The notes: generated from the letters alone by a model not told the origin. Counted from the stretch's first letter, positions 9,375-18,620 are shown. The stretch: DNA of 52,021 nt from an uncultured Methanobrevibacter sp. (GCF_902769175.1 NZ_CACXNW010000023.1:36138-88158), one strand, 5' to 3'. Numbers and translations are program-made.

Positions 9375-10421
9375 ATGACTTATAAATTAACTGTAATTGT
9401 ACCAACATATAATGCTGAAAATTATATATTAGAAGCAGTTAATTCTATAAAGGAACAAAGTCTTGGATTTGAAAACATTGAGCTTATTTTAGTGGATGAC
9501 AATTCAAATGACAATACTAAATCCATTTTAAATGAATTATCAGAAAAATATGAAAATATAAAATCTATTTTTTTAGAAGGAAACAGCTGCACTGCAAGCC
9601 AACCAAGAAATGTTGGAATTGAAAATGCCACATCAGAATACATCATGTTTTTAGACAATGACGACATCTATTATCCAACAATGTGTGAAGAGATGCACAA
9701 AACAATAAATGACAATGATATAGATGTTGTTTCATGCAGATATGATATAAACACTAAAATACCTAACTCATTTTTAGATGATTTCAATCCAGAAAAATAC
9801 GAGTTCAAAGGAAAATACGATAAAGAAAAAGACATAATCCATTTAGATTCTATTGAGGATTTCCCAAATATCATGACCTTAGGACATCCTACAATGATTT
9901 GGACCAAGATCTTTAGAAAATCAATGATTTTAGAAAACAGTATCAATTTTCCAAAGGGAGACCTTTACGAAGATGTTTACTTCTGCACTGCATCATACTT
10001 GAAAGCTAAAGGAATCATAATCCTAAATGGCTTTTTAGGATACGGATATCAGCTTAGAACAGAAGGGGAAGACAAGTCTACTTGCCAAATATTCTCCAAA
10101 TCCATGCTTCAAAAGCAATTAAGAGGATTTTTAAAAATAATGGATCTATTGAAAAGTGAAACAAAATACGATACATTAAAATCCGAATTGATTATAGACA
10201 TGACTAAAATCTACATGTATGCAGATATTGAAAAGGATTGTCAAAATAAGTTCTTAAACATTATGAAACCTTATTATAAAGATTATAAAATTGGAACAAG
10301 AGTAAATACAGCAAGCTTTGCTTTTAATTTAGTGATAAACATCTTTATAAAAATATTTTCACTAAACAATTCATTAGCTATTTTTATTAAAAATCTGTTT
10401 TTAAGAATAAAAAATAGATAA
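9375..10421 (+). CDS. GT2 family glycosyltransferase
   Basis: A 348-residue family 2 glycosyltransferase. The GT-A nucleotide-binding start is YKLTVIVPTYNAENYILEAVNSI. ILVDDNSNDNT follows near residues 38-48, and the metal-binding DxD region appears as IMFLDNDDIYYP near residues 94-105. The C-terminal half, with ITFPK/LYEDVYFC-type residues, resembles capsule-type GT2 enzymes, and a hydrophobic/basic tail may touch the membrane. It diverges from the DUF4422 gene across a 219-bp AT-rich spacer that must hold both promoters. Confidence 0.85.
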   Translation: MTYKLTVIVPTYNAENYILEAVNSIKEQSLGFENIELILVDDNSNDNTKSILNELSEKYENIKSIFLEGNSCTASQPRNVGIENATSEYIMFLDNDDIYYPTMCEEMHKTINDNDIDVVSCRYDINTKIPNSFLDDFNPEKYEFKGKYDKEKDIIHLDSIEDFPNIMTLGHPTMIWTKIFRKSMILENSINFPKGDLYEDVYFCTASYLKAKGIIILNGFLGYGYQLRTEGEDKSTCQIFSKSMLQKQLRGFLKIMDLLKSETKYDTLKSELIIDMTKIYMYADIEKDCQNKFLNIMKPYYKDYKIGTRVNTASFAFNLVINIFIKIFSLNNSLAIFIKNLFLRIKNR

Positions 10422-10592
10422 ATTTTAAATGGATAAAAGTTTACTATATTAAACTATATTTAATAAAAACCATTATTTTTAACAATTCAATTATAATATT
10501 GCTTTAATTTAGTAAAAAAGTATTTTTAAAAAGGATATACTTAAATATGAGAACCATTAAACTTATTTTTATGAAAACTTTAGAGGTGAAAC

Positions 10593-11096
10593 ATGAAATA
10601 TGGGTTCCCACCATCAAATAATATTCTTGAAAATCAACAGACATATTCAAATTTCATAAATCTTTTTAATGAATTGAATGAAAAAATATTGAAAAGCATT
10701 GAAAAAATAACATCCAAAAATGAAAATCTGCTCAATAAATTAATTATTGAACTAAAGGAATCTTTTGAATCCCTATCAAATATTTTAAGGGAAATGAAAC
10801 TTTATAAAGATGAATACTACGATTTTTTCTCTATCAAAAGAATGGCATTTTATATTTTGGATAATAAAGAATTACTGAATCAACTTCCATCCATTAAAAC
10901 ATTGATGAATTTATTTTACAATTTAATTCAGATGAAAACCAAATTAGATGAAGAGAATTATTTAAATGAGCATAAAGAATTTAACATGAAATTAGTTTCC
11001 TATGAACAGTACTTTTATACAAAAATATGCAAGCAAAGTGAAAATTATGATGAGGATACATTATCCAAAATTACAAATACCTTTATAAAATTATAA
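10593..11096 (+). CDS. Helical hypothetical protein, PIN-gene partner
   Basis: A 167-residue protein of unknown family, rich in Lys, Glu, Asn and Leu and predicted mostly alpha-helical, with heptad-like stretches around residues 20-75 (NLFNELNEKILKSIEKITSK). It has a good ribosome binding site (AGAGGTGA) 4 bp before ATG. It ends 24 bp before a PIN-domain gene with its own AAGGAG site, so the two form an operon. Size, placement and helical nature are compatible with an antitoxin-like or regulatory partner, but no known antitoxin DNA-binding motif is visible. The pair is more AT-rich and Lys/Asn-rich than the flanking glycan genes. Confidence 0.6.
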   Translation: MKYGFPPSNNILENQQTYSNFINLFNELNEKILKSIEKITSKNENLLNKLIIELKESFESLSNILREMKLYKDEYYDFFSIKRMAFYILDNKELLNQLPSIKTLMNLFYNLIQMKTKLDEENYLNEHKEFNMKLVSYEQYFYTKICKQSENYDEDTLSKITNTFIKL

Positions 11097-11120
11097 AATT
11101 ATTCAAAAAGGAGCAAATAT

Positions 11121-11807
11121 ATGAAAAGTTTTATTGATACGAATATCTTAATTGCATATATCTTCCATATTGATTCACTACATTATAAAGCAAATCAAGT
11201 ATTTGAAGAATATCAAACTATCATATATTCTCAAAAAGTCAAATTAGAAGCAGATTTTGTTTTTACTAAAAAAAGAAAAATCCTGCAGGAATTTTTTGAA
11301 AATTTATTAATGGAAACTTATAATAAAAATGCCAATTTATCATCCTTAAAAGATTTAAAGAAATTAATTTCCAACAAAAAATTTAACAAAATGATAAAGG
11401 GTGAGATTAAAAGTTCTTTAGAACCCTTTTGGGTAAGATATGTGAAAGAACAATTTCCAAAAAACGAAATAATACAACAAGCGATTTTCAATTGTTTAAA
11501 CAATTTGGACATTTATTCTTTTAATAGGAAGGAGCAAATTGAAAAAAGAATAAAAATTACTGAAAGAAGAATGAAACCATATGCCAAATTACATAAAAAA
11601 TTAAAAGAAATGGATGTACATCATCCAGATGACAAAATAATTTTGGACGCTCATGACCATAATTTAAGAATAAATGATAAATTAGATTTTATTACATTTG
11701 ATAATGGCTTTTACAATAGAATACTTAAAATAAAAGAATTTTCATTTCATGACATTAAAGGAAAAAATGATTTTTATACAAGTTATAGAATAAAAAATAA
11801 AAATTAG
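11121..11807 (+). CDS. PIN-domain ribonuclease-like protein
   Basis: A 228-residue protein with PIN-fold landmarks. It starts MKSFIDTNILIAYIF (Asp6, catalytic). An acidic residue occurs near 43 (KLEADF). HHPDDKIILDAHDHN carries Asp171 and Asp176, and the last strand is LDFITFDNGF with Asp194. PIN domains are Mg-dependent ribonucleases, often toxins (VapC) of about 130-150 residues. This one is larger because of a helical, Lys-rich insertion at about residues 55-160. The pairing with the upstream 167-residue gene recalls a toxin-antitoxin arrangement, but an RNA-processing role is equally possible. Confidence 0.7.
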   Translation: MKSFIDTNILIAYIFHIDSLHYKANQVFEEYQTIIYSQKVKLEADFVFTKKRKILQEFFENLLMETYNKNANLSSLKDLKKLISNKKFNKMIKGEIKSSLEPFWVRYVKEQFPKNEIIQQAIFNCLNNLDIYSFNRKEQIEKRIKITERRMKPYAKLHKKLKEMDVHHPDDKIILDAHDHNLRINDKLDFITFDNGFYNRILKIKEFSFHDIKGKNDFYTSYRIKNKN

Positions 11808-11816
11808 AAAAATAAT

Positions 11817-12914
11817 TTACTCAATTCCATCTACCAGTTTCAAAGCTTCTTCAATCACCTTCCACATATCAAAGTATTGATACATTCCAAGCCTTCCACC
11901 AAAGATAACATTATCTTCCTTATCTGCCAATTCCTTATACTTGGCAAAGAGTTCACTATTCCTTTCATCATTCATAGGATAATAGGCTTCTTCTCCTTTT
12001 TCCCATGCTTTAGGATATTCCCTTGTAATGACTGTCTTTTCAGATTCAGCATTCTCAAAATGCTTATGCTCAATGATTCTTGTGAAAGGAGTTTCCCTAT
12101 CAGTGTAATTGATAACTGCATTTCCCTGATAGTTTTCCATATCAAGTGTTTCAAACTCAAAATCAAGGCCTCTGTATTCAAGCTCTCCAAAGCAATAATC
12201 ATAATACTGGTCAATCATTCCAGTAAATATGACTTTATCAGCTATTTTTAACCAGTTTTCCTTATCATCAAAGAAATCTGTATTCAACCTTACTTCAACA
12301 CCTTCAAGCATCTTTTCAATGATTTTAGTGTATCCGCCAATTGGAATTCCTTGATATAAGTCATTAAAGTAATTATTATCAAATGTAAACCTTACAGGAA
12401 GCCTTTTTATAATAAAAGCCGGAAGATCCTTACAATCCCTTCCCCATTGCTTTTCAGTATATCCCTTAACAAGCTTTTCATAAATGTCTTTTCCAACAAG
12501 GGAAATAGCTTGCTCTTCAATGTTTGATGGATTTTCAATATTTGCTTCTCTTTTTTGCTCTTCAATCTTTACCTTAGCTTCCTCAGGAGTCTTCACTTTC
12601 CACATCTGATAGAAAGTGTTCATATTGAAAGGAAGGTTGTATAATTCACCATTATAATTTGCAACAGGTGAATTTGTGTAACGGTTAAAGTCAGCAAATT
12701 GATTGATGTAATTCCAAATCTCTTTATTATCTGTATGGAATATATGAGCACCATATTTATGCACATTTATACCAAATTCCTCTTTGGTATAAACATTTCC
12801 ACCAACATGAGCTCTTTTTTCAATGACTAAACATTTCTTTCCTTTTTTAGACATTTCATATGCAAAAACGGAACCGAATAAACCGGAACCAACAATTAAA
12901 TAATCATATTCCAT
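11817..12914 (-). CDS. glf: UDP-galactopyranose mutase
   Basis: Converts UDP-galactopyranose to UDP-galactofuranose using reduced FAD. The N-terminal Rossmann motif is YDYLIVGSGLFGSVFAYEM, followed by GGNVYTKEEFGINVHKYGAHIFHT, the signature of Glf. KGYTEKQWGRDCKDLP and GGRLGMYQYFDM near the C terminus are further family motifs. I chose the ATG at 12912-12914, which has a GGTG site in front and gives 365 residues, the normal length. The longer open frame (to 13097) only adds a hydrophobic, spacer-derived extension. The product supplies galactofuranose to the surrounding glycosyltransferases. Confidence 0.93.
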   Translation of the reverse strand: MEYDYLIVGSGLFGSVFAYEMSKKGKKCLVIEKRAHVGGNVYTKEEFGINVHKYGAHIFHTDNKEIWNYINQFADFNRYTNSPVANYNGELYNLPFNMNTFYQMWKVKTPEEAKVKIEEQKREANIENPSNIEEQAISLVGKDIYEKLVKGYTEKQWGRDCKDLPAFIIKRLPVRFTFDNNYFNDLYQGIPIGGYTKIIEKMLEGVEVRLNTDFFDDKENWLKIADKVIFTGMIDQYYDYCFGELEYRGLDFEFETLDMENYQGNAVINYTDRETPFTRIIEHKHFENAESEKTVITREYPKAWEKGEEAYYPMNDERNSELFAKYKELADKEDNVIFGGRLGMYQYFDMWKVIEEALKLVDGIE

Positions 12915-13121
12915 AAAAACACCATAAAAAATTAAAAATAAAATAGTTTTTTGATTATTAATAATATTTGTCATTATCTTATAAATAACTTTAATAGATA
13001 AAGTATGCACTACTAAAAAATCAAAAAAGAAAATTAAATTCATCACTATGTAAATAAAAACTAAAAAAATATTAAATATCTTTATTAATACGAACAAAAA
13101 GATATAATCATAAGTGATATA

Positions 13122-14186
13122 ATGAGCATAAGTCCCAAGCGAATATTGTATCTAGATGAAGTCCGTTCACTTGCCATAATACTTGTTGTTATAGGACACG
13201 TAAGTAGACTATTTTCATATGACTTCTACAGCTGGCTTTTCTGCAGTGGAGTTTTCTCACTTACACGAATAGGTGTTCCTCTCTTTTTTACAGTTAGCGG
13301 ATCCCTTCTTTTGACAAGGAAATATGAAGTGAAGAAATTTCTTGAAAAGCGTTTCAAGCGTGTGTTTTTGCCATTCTTATTTTGGATTATAGTCTACATA
13401 ATCGCAGGGATACTCATTTGGCATTATCAGCCTACAATAACTTATTTTATAGACACTGCATTTGGTGTACAGGATTATTCAAGACCATTCTGGTTTATCT
13501 GGTCACTCATTGGAGTTTATCTTCTTATTCCAGTAGTAGGCAGCTTCATTCGTGAAGAGGGAATAAAAGGAGCAGAATACTTGATCTTGATTACATTCAT
13601 CCTATCCATACTATATACAGTTGGATTTTCCGACTATCCTCAAATGAAATACAACTTTAGGGTTATCTTCAACTTCTTCCCCGTTCTTGGATACTTCATT
13701 ATGGGGTCATACATTCACAACAAGCAGTTCAAGTACTCTGACAAGAAGATGTTTGCTATCGAATGCATTGTATTCCTCATAGGAATAGCTGGCCACTTTA
13801 CAAAGATATACCTAAAGGGACTTGGAGGAACTGCCCTTATGCCAATAGACTTCTTTGACATATTTGTAATTCTCGAAACCATAGGGCTCTTTACAGCATT
13901 CAAGTATGCAAGCACCAAATGGATTAAGAAAGATGCAAGAATGATAAGGGAAACTAAATTGGGAGAGGCAATAGTATTGTTTTCATCATGCAGTTTTGGA
14001 ATCTACTTCTCACATTATATCCTGCTTCAATATTTAACAACCAGAGGATTCCTGGCTCCAAAAGTAAAGACAAATGCTTACCTTTGGCTTCCTGTAAGTT
14101 CAGTAATCATAATCGGATTAAGCTGGCTGCTGATATTTGTAATGAGCAAAATTCCCCTTCTTGAAATTGGAAGCGGAAGAAAATAA
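13122..14186 (+). CDS. Acyltransferase 3 family membrane protein
   Basis: A 354-residue integral membrane protein of the acyltransferase 3 family (OafA/WecH-like). The N terminus RILYLDEVRSLAIILVVIGHVSRL contains the conserved membrane His. It is followed by RIGVPLFFTVSGSLLL and the RFKRVFLPFLFW motif, and about ten hydrophobic segments follow. Such proteins O-acetylate or succinylate sugars on surface glycans. An AAGTGATATA site precedes the ATG. It is followed 19 bp later by a GT2 gene, probably in the same operon. Confidence 0.85.
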   Translation: MSISPKRILYLDEVRSLAIILVVIGHVSRLFSYDFYSWLFCSGVFSLTRIGVPLFFTVSGSLLLTRKYEVKKFLEKRFKRVFLPFLFWIIVYIIAGILIWHYQPTITYFIDTAFGVQDYSRPFWFIWSLIGVYLLIPVVGSFIREEGIKGAEYLILITFILSILYTVGFSDYPQMKYNFRVIFNFFPVLGYFIMGSYIHNKQFKYSDKKMFAIECIVFLIGIAGHFTKIYLKGLGGTALMPIDFFDIFVILETIGLFTAFKYASTKWIKKDARMIRETKLGEAIVLFSSCSFGIYFSHYILLQYLTTRGFLAPKVKTNAYLWLPVSSVIIIGLSWLLIFVMSKIPLLEIGSGRK

Positions 14187-14205
14187 ACCATAGGCAGGTG
14201 GAATA

Positions 14206-15033
14206 ATGTACAAGATAACAGTCGTATGCCCAGTTTATAATCAGGAAAAATACTTATCCAGAACCATTGAATCTATCTTAAATCAAACCATAGGATTTGA
14301 AAACACTGAATTGATAATGGTGGATGACTGTTCTACTGACTCTTCCTGTGAGATTATAGGGGAATATGCCAAAAAGCATGAAAACATCTTATTGTTTGAA
14401 AGTGAAGAGAATCATGGAAATCCAGGATTTGGAAGAAACCTTGGCATTGAAAAATCAAATGCAGAATATATAATGTTTATCGACGGTGATGATGAATATG
14501 AAATGGATTTCTGCGAAACCATGTATAATCTAATTGATTGTGAAGATTTAGACATGGTTTGTGCAAATGCCATCATCATCCATAATGAACATGTTAAGAA
14601 AATACCAGTTTTTGATGATATTGAGGATGCCGATTCAATAGAAGGCAATAAAAAGTATATCCATTCGAATAAATTCCCATACTCAATAAGCCAGGAAATC
14701 TGGAGTAAGATCTTTAGGAAATCAATTATAAAGGACAATGATTTGAAATTTTTAGAGGATCAAATTGGAGAGGATTCCATTTTCACATATGAATACTCAT
14801 ATTATGCAAACAAAATTGCATTTATAGATTATTACGGTTATAAATGGCATAGGCATGATGGAAGCTATTCAGATTACTCTCCAAAATCAACTTATGGGCT
14901 TTTGGGGTCATATTATAAGGTACATGATTTGATAGAAAACCTTTATGGAGATGTTGATTGGAATAGGGTTTTTAAAGTTTCAATCCAATGGATGGTTTAT
15001 AGAATCATGTTTTCATATGAAAACATAAACTAA
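14206..15033 (+). CDS. GT2 glycosyltransferase, cut by in-frame stop
   Basis: A 275-residue GT2 enzyme: YKITVVCPVYNQEKYLSRTI, then LIMVDDCSTDSS and the DxD-like IMFIDGDDEYEMDF. It ends at TAA (15031-15033), but the same frame stays open after the stop for 57 more codons (15034-15204, then TAA), reading LDDMVKKLYEFEKRINFNS onward. The undisrupted protein would be about 333 residues, close to the other GT2 genes here (348 and 372). The catalytic domain is complete before the stop, so activity may survive without the C-terminal helical tail. It forms an operon with the upstream acyltransferase. Confidence 0.75.
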   Translation: MYKITVVCPVYNQEKYLSRTIESILNQTIGFENTELIMVDDCSTDSSCEIIGEYAKKHENILLFESEENHGNPGFGRNLGIEKSNAEYIMFIDGDDEYEMDFCETMYNLIDCEDLDMVCANAIIIHNEHVKKIPVFDDIEDADSIEGNKKYIHSNKFPYSISQEIWSKIFRKSIIKDNDLKFLEDQIGEDSIFTYEYSYYANKIAFIDYYGYKWHRHDGSYSDYSPKSTYGLLGSYYKVHDLIENLYGDVDWNRVFKVSIQWMVYRIMFSYENIN

Positions 15034-15207
15034 TTAGATGACATGGTCAAAAAATTGTATGAATTTGAAAAAAGGATAAATTTTAATAGCGAACTGGATT
15101 ATATAGAGGCAAATAAAATTAATGAATACATTTTGAAAAAGCAATTCCTTATTGCAAAAGGCCTTATAATATTCTATAAAAGAAGAATTGATATAGAATC
15201 AGTTTAA
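15034..15207 (+). other. In-frame 3' remainder of the GT2 gene
   Basis: Open reading continues in the frame of the preceding GT2 gene for 57 sense codons after its TAA and ends with TAA at 15205-15207. The composition (charged helical residues such as YEFEKRINFNSELDYIEA) looks coding. It has no ribosome binding site of its own. It reads as the former C-terminal tail after a nonsense change. Confidence 0.6.
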
Positions 15208-15295
15208 TTAGTTGCAATCATCCTAAAAATAGGCATATGGCTAAAAAATCATTGCAAAAGGCCTTAAAATATATAAAAAAAGAATTAAAATAAAG
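15140..15295 (+). repeat. Partial duplication of GT2 gene end
   Basis: The stretch at about 15147-15190 (ATTGCAAAAGGCCTTATAAT...) is repeated in degenerate form at about 15254-15295 (ATTGCAAAAGGCCTTAAAAT...), both followed by a similar AAAGAATT-containing segment. This looks like a short duplication of the gene's 3' end that is drifting in non-coding DNA. Confidence 0.5.
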
Positions 15296-15363
15296 TAAAA
15301 ATAAATAAAATAATTTAATTACACTCTTTTTAGTGAAAAAAAAACATTAATCCAAGTGCTTAA

Positions 15364-15458
15364 CCCCTAAACAACCCATGAAAACAATTTTGGTCAAGGT
15401 TTTGCGTTGCCGAAGGCAACGGAAAAGCTTGGGGGAAAAGCTTGGAGTGAAAGCTTGG
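15364..15458 (-). repeat. Hairpin repeat, copy 1 (3' of glmS)
   Basis: A dispersed element between the two convergent genes, just past the glmS stop. Its core is a 37-base hairpin (15395-15431) with 17-base arms, a GAA loop on the plus strand and only two mismatches. The inner stem is CGTTGCC/GGCAACG. It is preceded by CCCATGAAAACAATTTTGGT and followed by three AAGCTTGG units (15426-15433, 15439-15446 and 15451-15458). Copies 2 and 3 (34681-34758, 35600-35679) share the flanks. In the glmS transcript it would form right after the stop codon, so a terminator or 3'-end processing role is plausible. Confidence 0.75.
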
Positions 15459-17243
15459 CTATTCAACAGTTACACACTTAGCTAAATTCTTAGGCTTATC
15501 AGGGTCCAATTTTCTAATTACAGATACATGATAGCTTAACAATTGAAAAGGAACTATGTAAACAAGTGGGGATAATATATCATCAACTTCTGGATTGATT
15601 AAAAATACATTATCAGATTCAGACACCAAGTCTTCATCACCAATAGCACCAATACCTAATATATCAGCGCCTCTTGCCTTAACTTCCTGCAAATTGCTCA
15701 TAATCTTCTTATGGTCTTGACCTGGAGGTGCAACTACAACTACTGGAATGTTCTTGTCAATCAATGCAATAGGACCATGCTTAAGCTCACCTGCAGCATA
15801 TCCTTCAGCATGGATATAAGAGATTTCCTTTAGTTTCAATGCTCCTTCCAATGCTATAGGGTAAGAGAATCCTCTGCCGATAAAGAATGCATCCTTATCC
15901 CTTTTGTAAAGGCGAGAGATTTCACGAATGATTCCTTGCTTCTTAAGAACTTCATCAATGTAATCAGGAACCTTATCCAATCTTTTAAGCAATTCTTGGT
16001 CATCTGCAAGGAGTGCAGAGAATAGGTAAATGGCAATCAATTGACTTACATATGTTTTAGTAGCTGCAACACCTATTTCAGGACCTGCTTGGGTTTGGAT
16101 TACATAATCTGCCCTTCTTGTAGCTGAACTTCCCCTTACATTTACAATAGCTAATGTCTTGGAAGTTTCGTTAGCAGCATCCAATGCCTTTAAGGTGTCT
16201 GCAGTTTCACCGGATTGTGAAATGAATATAACCAATGTCTGGTCATTCAATGCCTTAGCGGAATACTTGAACTCAGAAGCAAGCAATACTTCAGTAGGCA
16301 TTCTCACCAATGATTCAATCAGGTATTTTCCAGTCAATGACGCATGGTAAGATGTTCCGCATGCAACGAAAACAACCCTATTGATTGTTCCCTTGACCTC
16401 ATCAACAATAGCTTTGATCTTATTCTTTTCAGCTAAAGTGTTTCTGATTGCAACATCCTGTTCATTGATTTCCTTAATCATGAAATGATCGTATCCTTCC
16501 TTTTCAGCCATTTCAGGAGACCAATCCAATACGTCAATCTCCTTTTTCATGTCATTGCCATCTGCATCCTTAAATGTCACTCCATTTTCAGTGAGGATGA
16601 CTATTTCATCCTTTTCAAGGTATGCAATGTTATTTGTGTATTTCAATATAGCTGGAAAGTCAGAAGCAACAAAGTATTCATTTTCACCAATTCCTACAAT
16701 CAAAGGACTGTCCTTACGGGTAGCTACAACCTTATTAGGTTCATCTACACAGATTGCTGCAATTGCATAGGCACCGTCAATAACACCTATGACTTTGCGA
16801 ACTGCATTTTCCAAATCAAATCCTTCCTTCATGAATTGGTCAATCAAGTGTGGAATCACTTCTGTATCAGTGTCTGATTTGAATTCATATCCTTCAGCAA
16901 TCAATTCTTCCTTAATTGCCAAATAGTTTTCAATGATACCATTGTGAACAACAGCAATTGTTCCTGCAGAATTGAGATGAGGGTGTGCATTTTCCTTGCT
17001 TGGATCTCCATGGGTTGCCCATCTTACATGTGCAATTCCAAAATTACCTGGCATTTCAGCAAAGTGCAACTTGTCGTCGACTTCCTTGATTTTTCCAGAA
17101 TCCTTTTTAAGGTTAATCTTTCCATCATAAGCAGTAGCAAGACCAATAGAATCGTATCCACGATATTCCAATTTGGAAATGGAATCCAAAAGAATTGGCG
17201 CTACATTAGCATTTTTCAATACACAACCAACAATTCCACACAT
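15459..17243 (-). CDS. glmS: Glutamine-fructose-6-phosphate aminotransferase
   Basis: Makes glucosamine-6-phosphate from fructose-6-phosphate and glutamine, the first step to UDP-GlcNAc for surface glycans and pseudomurein. The start I chose gives [16 protein letters not shown], where Cys2 becomes the N-terminal nucleophile of the class II glutaminase domain; the ATG at 17241-17243 has GGTGAT in front. A longer frame with 11 more residues would block that Cys and is rejected. [11 protein letters not shown] and [11 protein letters not shown] belong to the glutaminase domain, and two SIS domains follow ([15 protein letters not shown] near 300 and [21 protein letters not shown] near 465), ending in LAKCVTVE. 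Length 594, normal for the family. Confidence 0.95.
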   Translation of the reverse strand: MCGIVGCVLKNANVAPILLDSISKLEYRGYDSIGLATAYDGKINLKKDSGKIKEVDDKLHFAEMPGNFGIAHVRWATHGDPSKENAHPHLNSAGTIAVVHNGIIENYLAIKEELIAEGYEFKSDTDTEVIPHLIDQFMKEGFDLENAVRKVIGVIDGAYAIAAICVDEPNKVVATRKDSPLIVGIGENEYFVASDFPAILKYTNNIAYLEKDEIVILTENGVTFKDADGNDMKKEIDVLDWSPEMAEKEGYDHFMIKEINEQDVAIRNTLAEKNKIKAIVDEVKGTINRVVFVACGTSYHASLTGKYLIESLVRMPTEVLLASEFKYSAKALNDQTLVIFISQSGETADTLKALDAANETSKTLAIVNVRGSSATRRADYVIQTQAGPEIGVAATKTYVSQLIAIYLFSALLADDQELLKRLDKVPDYIDEVLKKQGIIREISRLYKRDKDAFFIGRGFSYPIALEGALKLKEISYIHAEGYAAGELKHGPIALIDKNIPVVVVAPPGQDHKKIMSNLQEVKARGADILGIGAIGDEDLVSESDNVFLINPEVDDILSPLVYIVPFQLLSYHVSVIRKLDPDKPKNLAKCVTVE

Positions 17244-17345
17244 AATATCACCAAACAAATCTAATGAATTATTCAATAAACATGAAAGTTTTATTTAAGT
17301 TATTATTTAAAGTTCTATTCTAATTAGTATAATTAAATTTAACTT

Positions 17346-17468
17346 CTTAATTAAATAATTAAAAATCAAAATTCAAATAAAAAGCTCTTAATTAAATAAT
17401 TAAAAATCAAAATTCAAATAAAAAGCTCTTAATTAAATAATTAAAAATCAAATTTCAATTGAAAAGTT
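17346..17468. repeat. Tandem repeat, 3 x 41 bp
   Basis: Three adjacent 41-bp units begin at 17346, 17387 and 17428, each starting CTTAATTAAATAATTAAAAA. Units one and two are identical over 41 bp; unit three has several changes in its second half, and a decayed fourth follows. The array lies upstream of glmS in non-coding DNA. Confidence 0.85.
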
Positions 17469-17567
17469 CTTATTTTAATAATTATAAATCCTATATCATT
17501 TATTTTATATAAACTTTTATAAGTTTAATATAATATTATATTTTTATAAAACCAATTAATTAAATAT

Positions 17568-17716
17568 TTCTAAAAAATCAAGGATTAACAAATAAGAAAT
17601 CCCTTAATTAAAATTTTCTAAAAAATCAAAGCTTAAAAAATAAGAAATCCCTTAATTAAAATTTTCTAAAAAATCAAAGCTTAAAAAACTTAAAAAATAA
17701 GAAATCACTTAACCAG
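17568..17716. repeat. Tandem repeat, 3 x 48 bp
   Basis: Three 48-bp units start at 17568, 17616 and 17664, each beginning TTCTAAAAAATCAA and containing AAATAAGAAATC. Units two and three are nearly identical, except that unit three has a 9-bp internal duplication (CTTAAAAAA). It is a second, unrelated array in the same spacer as the 41-bp repeats. Confidence 0.8.
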
Positions 17717-17891
17717 GAAAAATGAAAAAAGTAGATAAAAAAAGGAAAAAACTAATAAAAAACAACTAAAAAATAATGAAAAAATTGTTAGAAATTATAC
17801 AAAAATCATTAAAAAAAATGCGAATATTAAATTGATTAAGTATTAAAAAAATTAAAAAAAAGGCAATAAAAGTATTAAAAAGAATTAAAAC

Positions 17892-18620
17892 CTAGTTTGA
17901 AAAGTCAAAATCGGCATTAAGTGATTTTTCATCTTCTTCAACTAATTTCCTTGCTTCTTCAGTCAATTCAATCCATTCCCAGCCCCTATCTAAAACCTTA
18001 GATTTAAGTGTACTTATATGAACTGAACTAATGAAATTCAACTTGCCATTTTCCTTAAAGGAATAAGCCCAAGTATAACCTTGCTTTGTCTTGATTTTAC
18101 GTTTAGTAACTCTAAAGAAACCTGTCTTATTTTCTCTATTAAGAGAGGATTCATCATAAGTTTCCTTATACTTCAAAACCAATTCACTGGCATCATCAGT
18201 GAATTCCATCCAATCCATGCCTTTGTCCAAGACAATGACCTTTAACTTGTATAAATTTACAGAAACAATTCTTCTTAATTTGCCGCCTTCATAATATTGA
18301 TAGGACCAATAATCGTTTCCATTTCTTTTATTTTCAACAAAACTAACCCTATAAATTCCAGAAGTACTTTTAAACCTTGAAAAGTCAAGCTGGTTTTTAC
18401 CTCTTAATTTATTGTATTGGCGAACCTTGATTTCCTCATCAGTATAAACTTGATGAATGATATTGCTAACATAAATCTTGCTTCTGCCAATGTCATTTGC
18501 AATCTCCAGCATTGTTTTGCCAGAATCATAAGATGAAATAACATATTGGGTTATTTCCTCTTTAGACATTGAATCTGTAGAATTAGAGTTATCAAAATGA
18601 TTTTTAGAATCATTTTTCAT
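17892..18620 (-). CDS. HTH protein with two tandem AP2-like repeats
   Basis: A 242-residue protein of unrecognised family. Residues about 22-60 form a resolvase/Hin-type helix-turn-helix (ITQYVISSYDSGKTMLEIANDIGRSKIYVSNII). Then come two related repeats of about 55 residues at about 85-140 and 164-222, each with the pattern [ST]G[IF][YF]RV...W[SA]Y...GKL..I.SV....L...VLD[KR]G..W. This resembles short beta-rich AP2-like DNA-binding repeats. The start at 18618-18620 has GAGG 9 bp upstream; the longer frame (to 18677) lacks a ribosome binding site. It probably binds DNA as a regulator or an accessory of mobile DNA. No neighbour gives a clue to its target. Confidence 0.65.
   Translation of the reverse strand: MKNDSKNHFDNSNSTDSMSKEEITQYVISSYDSGKTMLEIANDIGRSKIYVSNIIHQVYTDEEIKVRQYNKLRGKNQLDFSRFKSTSGIYRVSFVENKRNGNDYWSYQYYEGGKLRRIVSVNLYKLKVIVLDKGMDWMEFTDDASELVLKYKETYDESSLNRENKTGFFRVTKRKIKTKQGYTWAYSFKENGKLNFISSVHISTLKSKVLDRGWEWIELTEEARKLVEEDEKSLNADFDFSN

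Larger units (their letters stand above)
17244..17891. other. Repeat-bearing intergenic region
   Basis: This spacer of about 650 bp lies between glmS and the HTH repeat-protein gene. It holds the 41-bp and 48-bp tandem arrays and the glmS promoter (TATA-like sequence near 17320-17335 on the minus strand). The rest is AT-rich without an ORF. Confidence 0.7.

Noticed and set aside
12915..13097. N-terminal extension of the UDP-galactopyranose mutase frame
   Set aside because: The first 61 codons are spacer-like, hydrophobic and AT-rich, while the Rossmann motif starts right after the ATG at 12914, which has a GGTG site.
17244..17276. Longer GlmS start
   Set aside because: It would place eleven residues before the catalytic Cys that must be N-terminal after Met removal.
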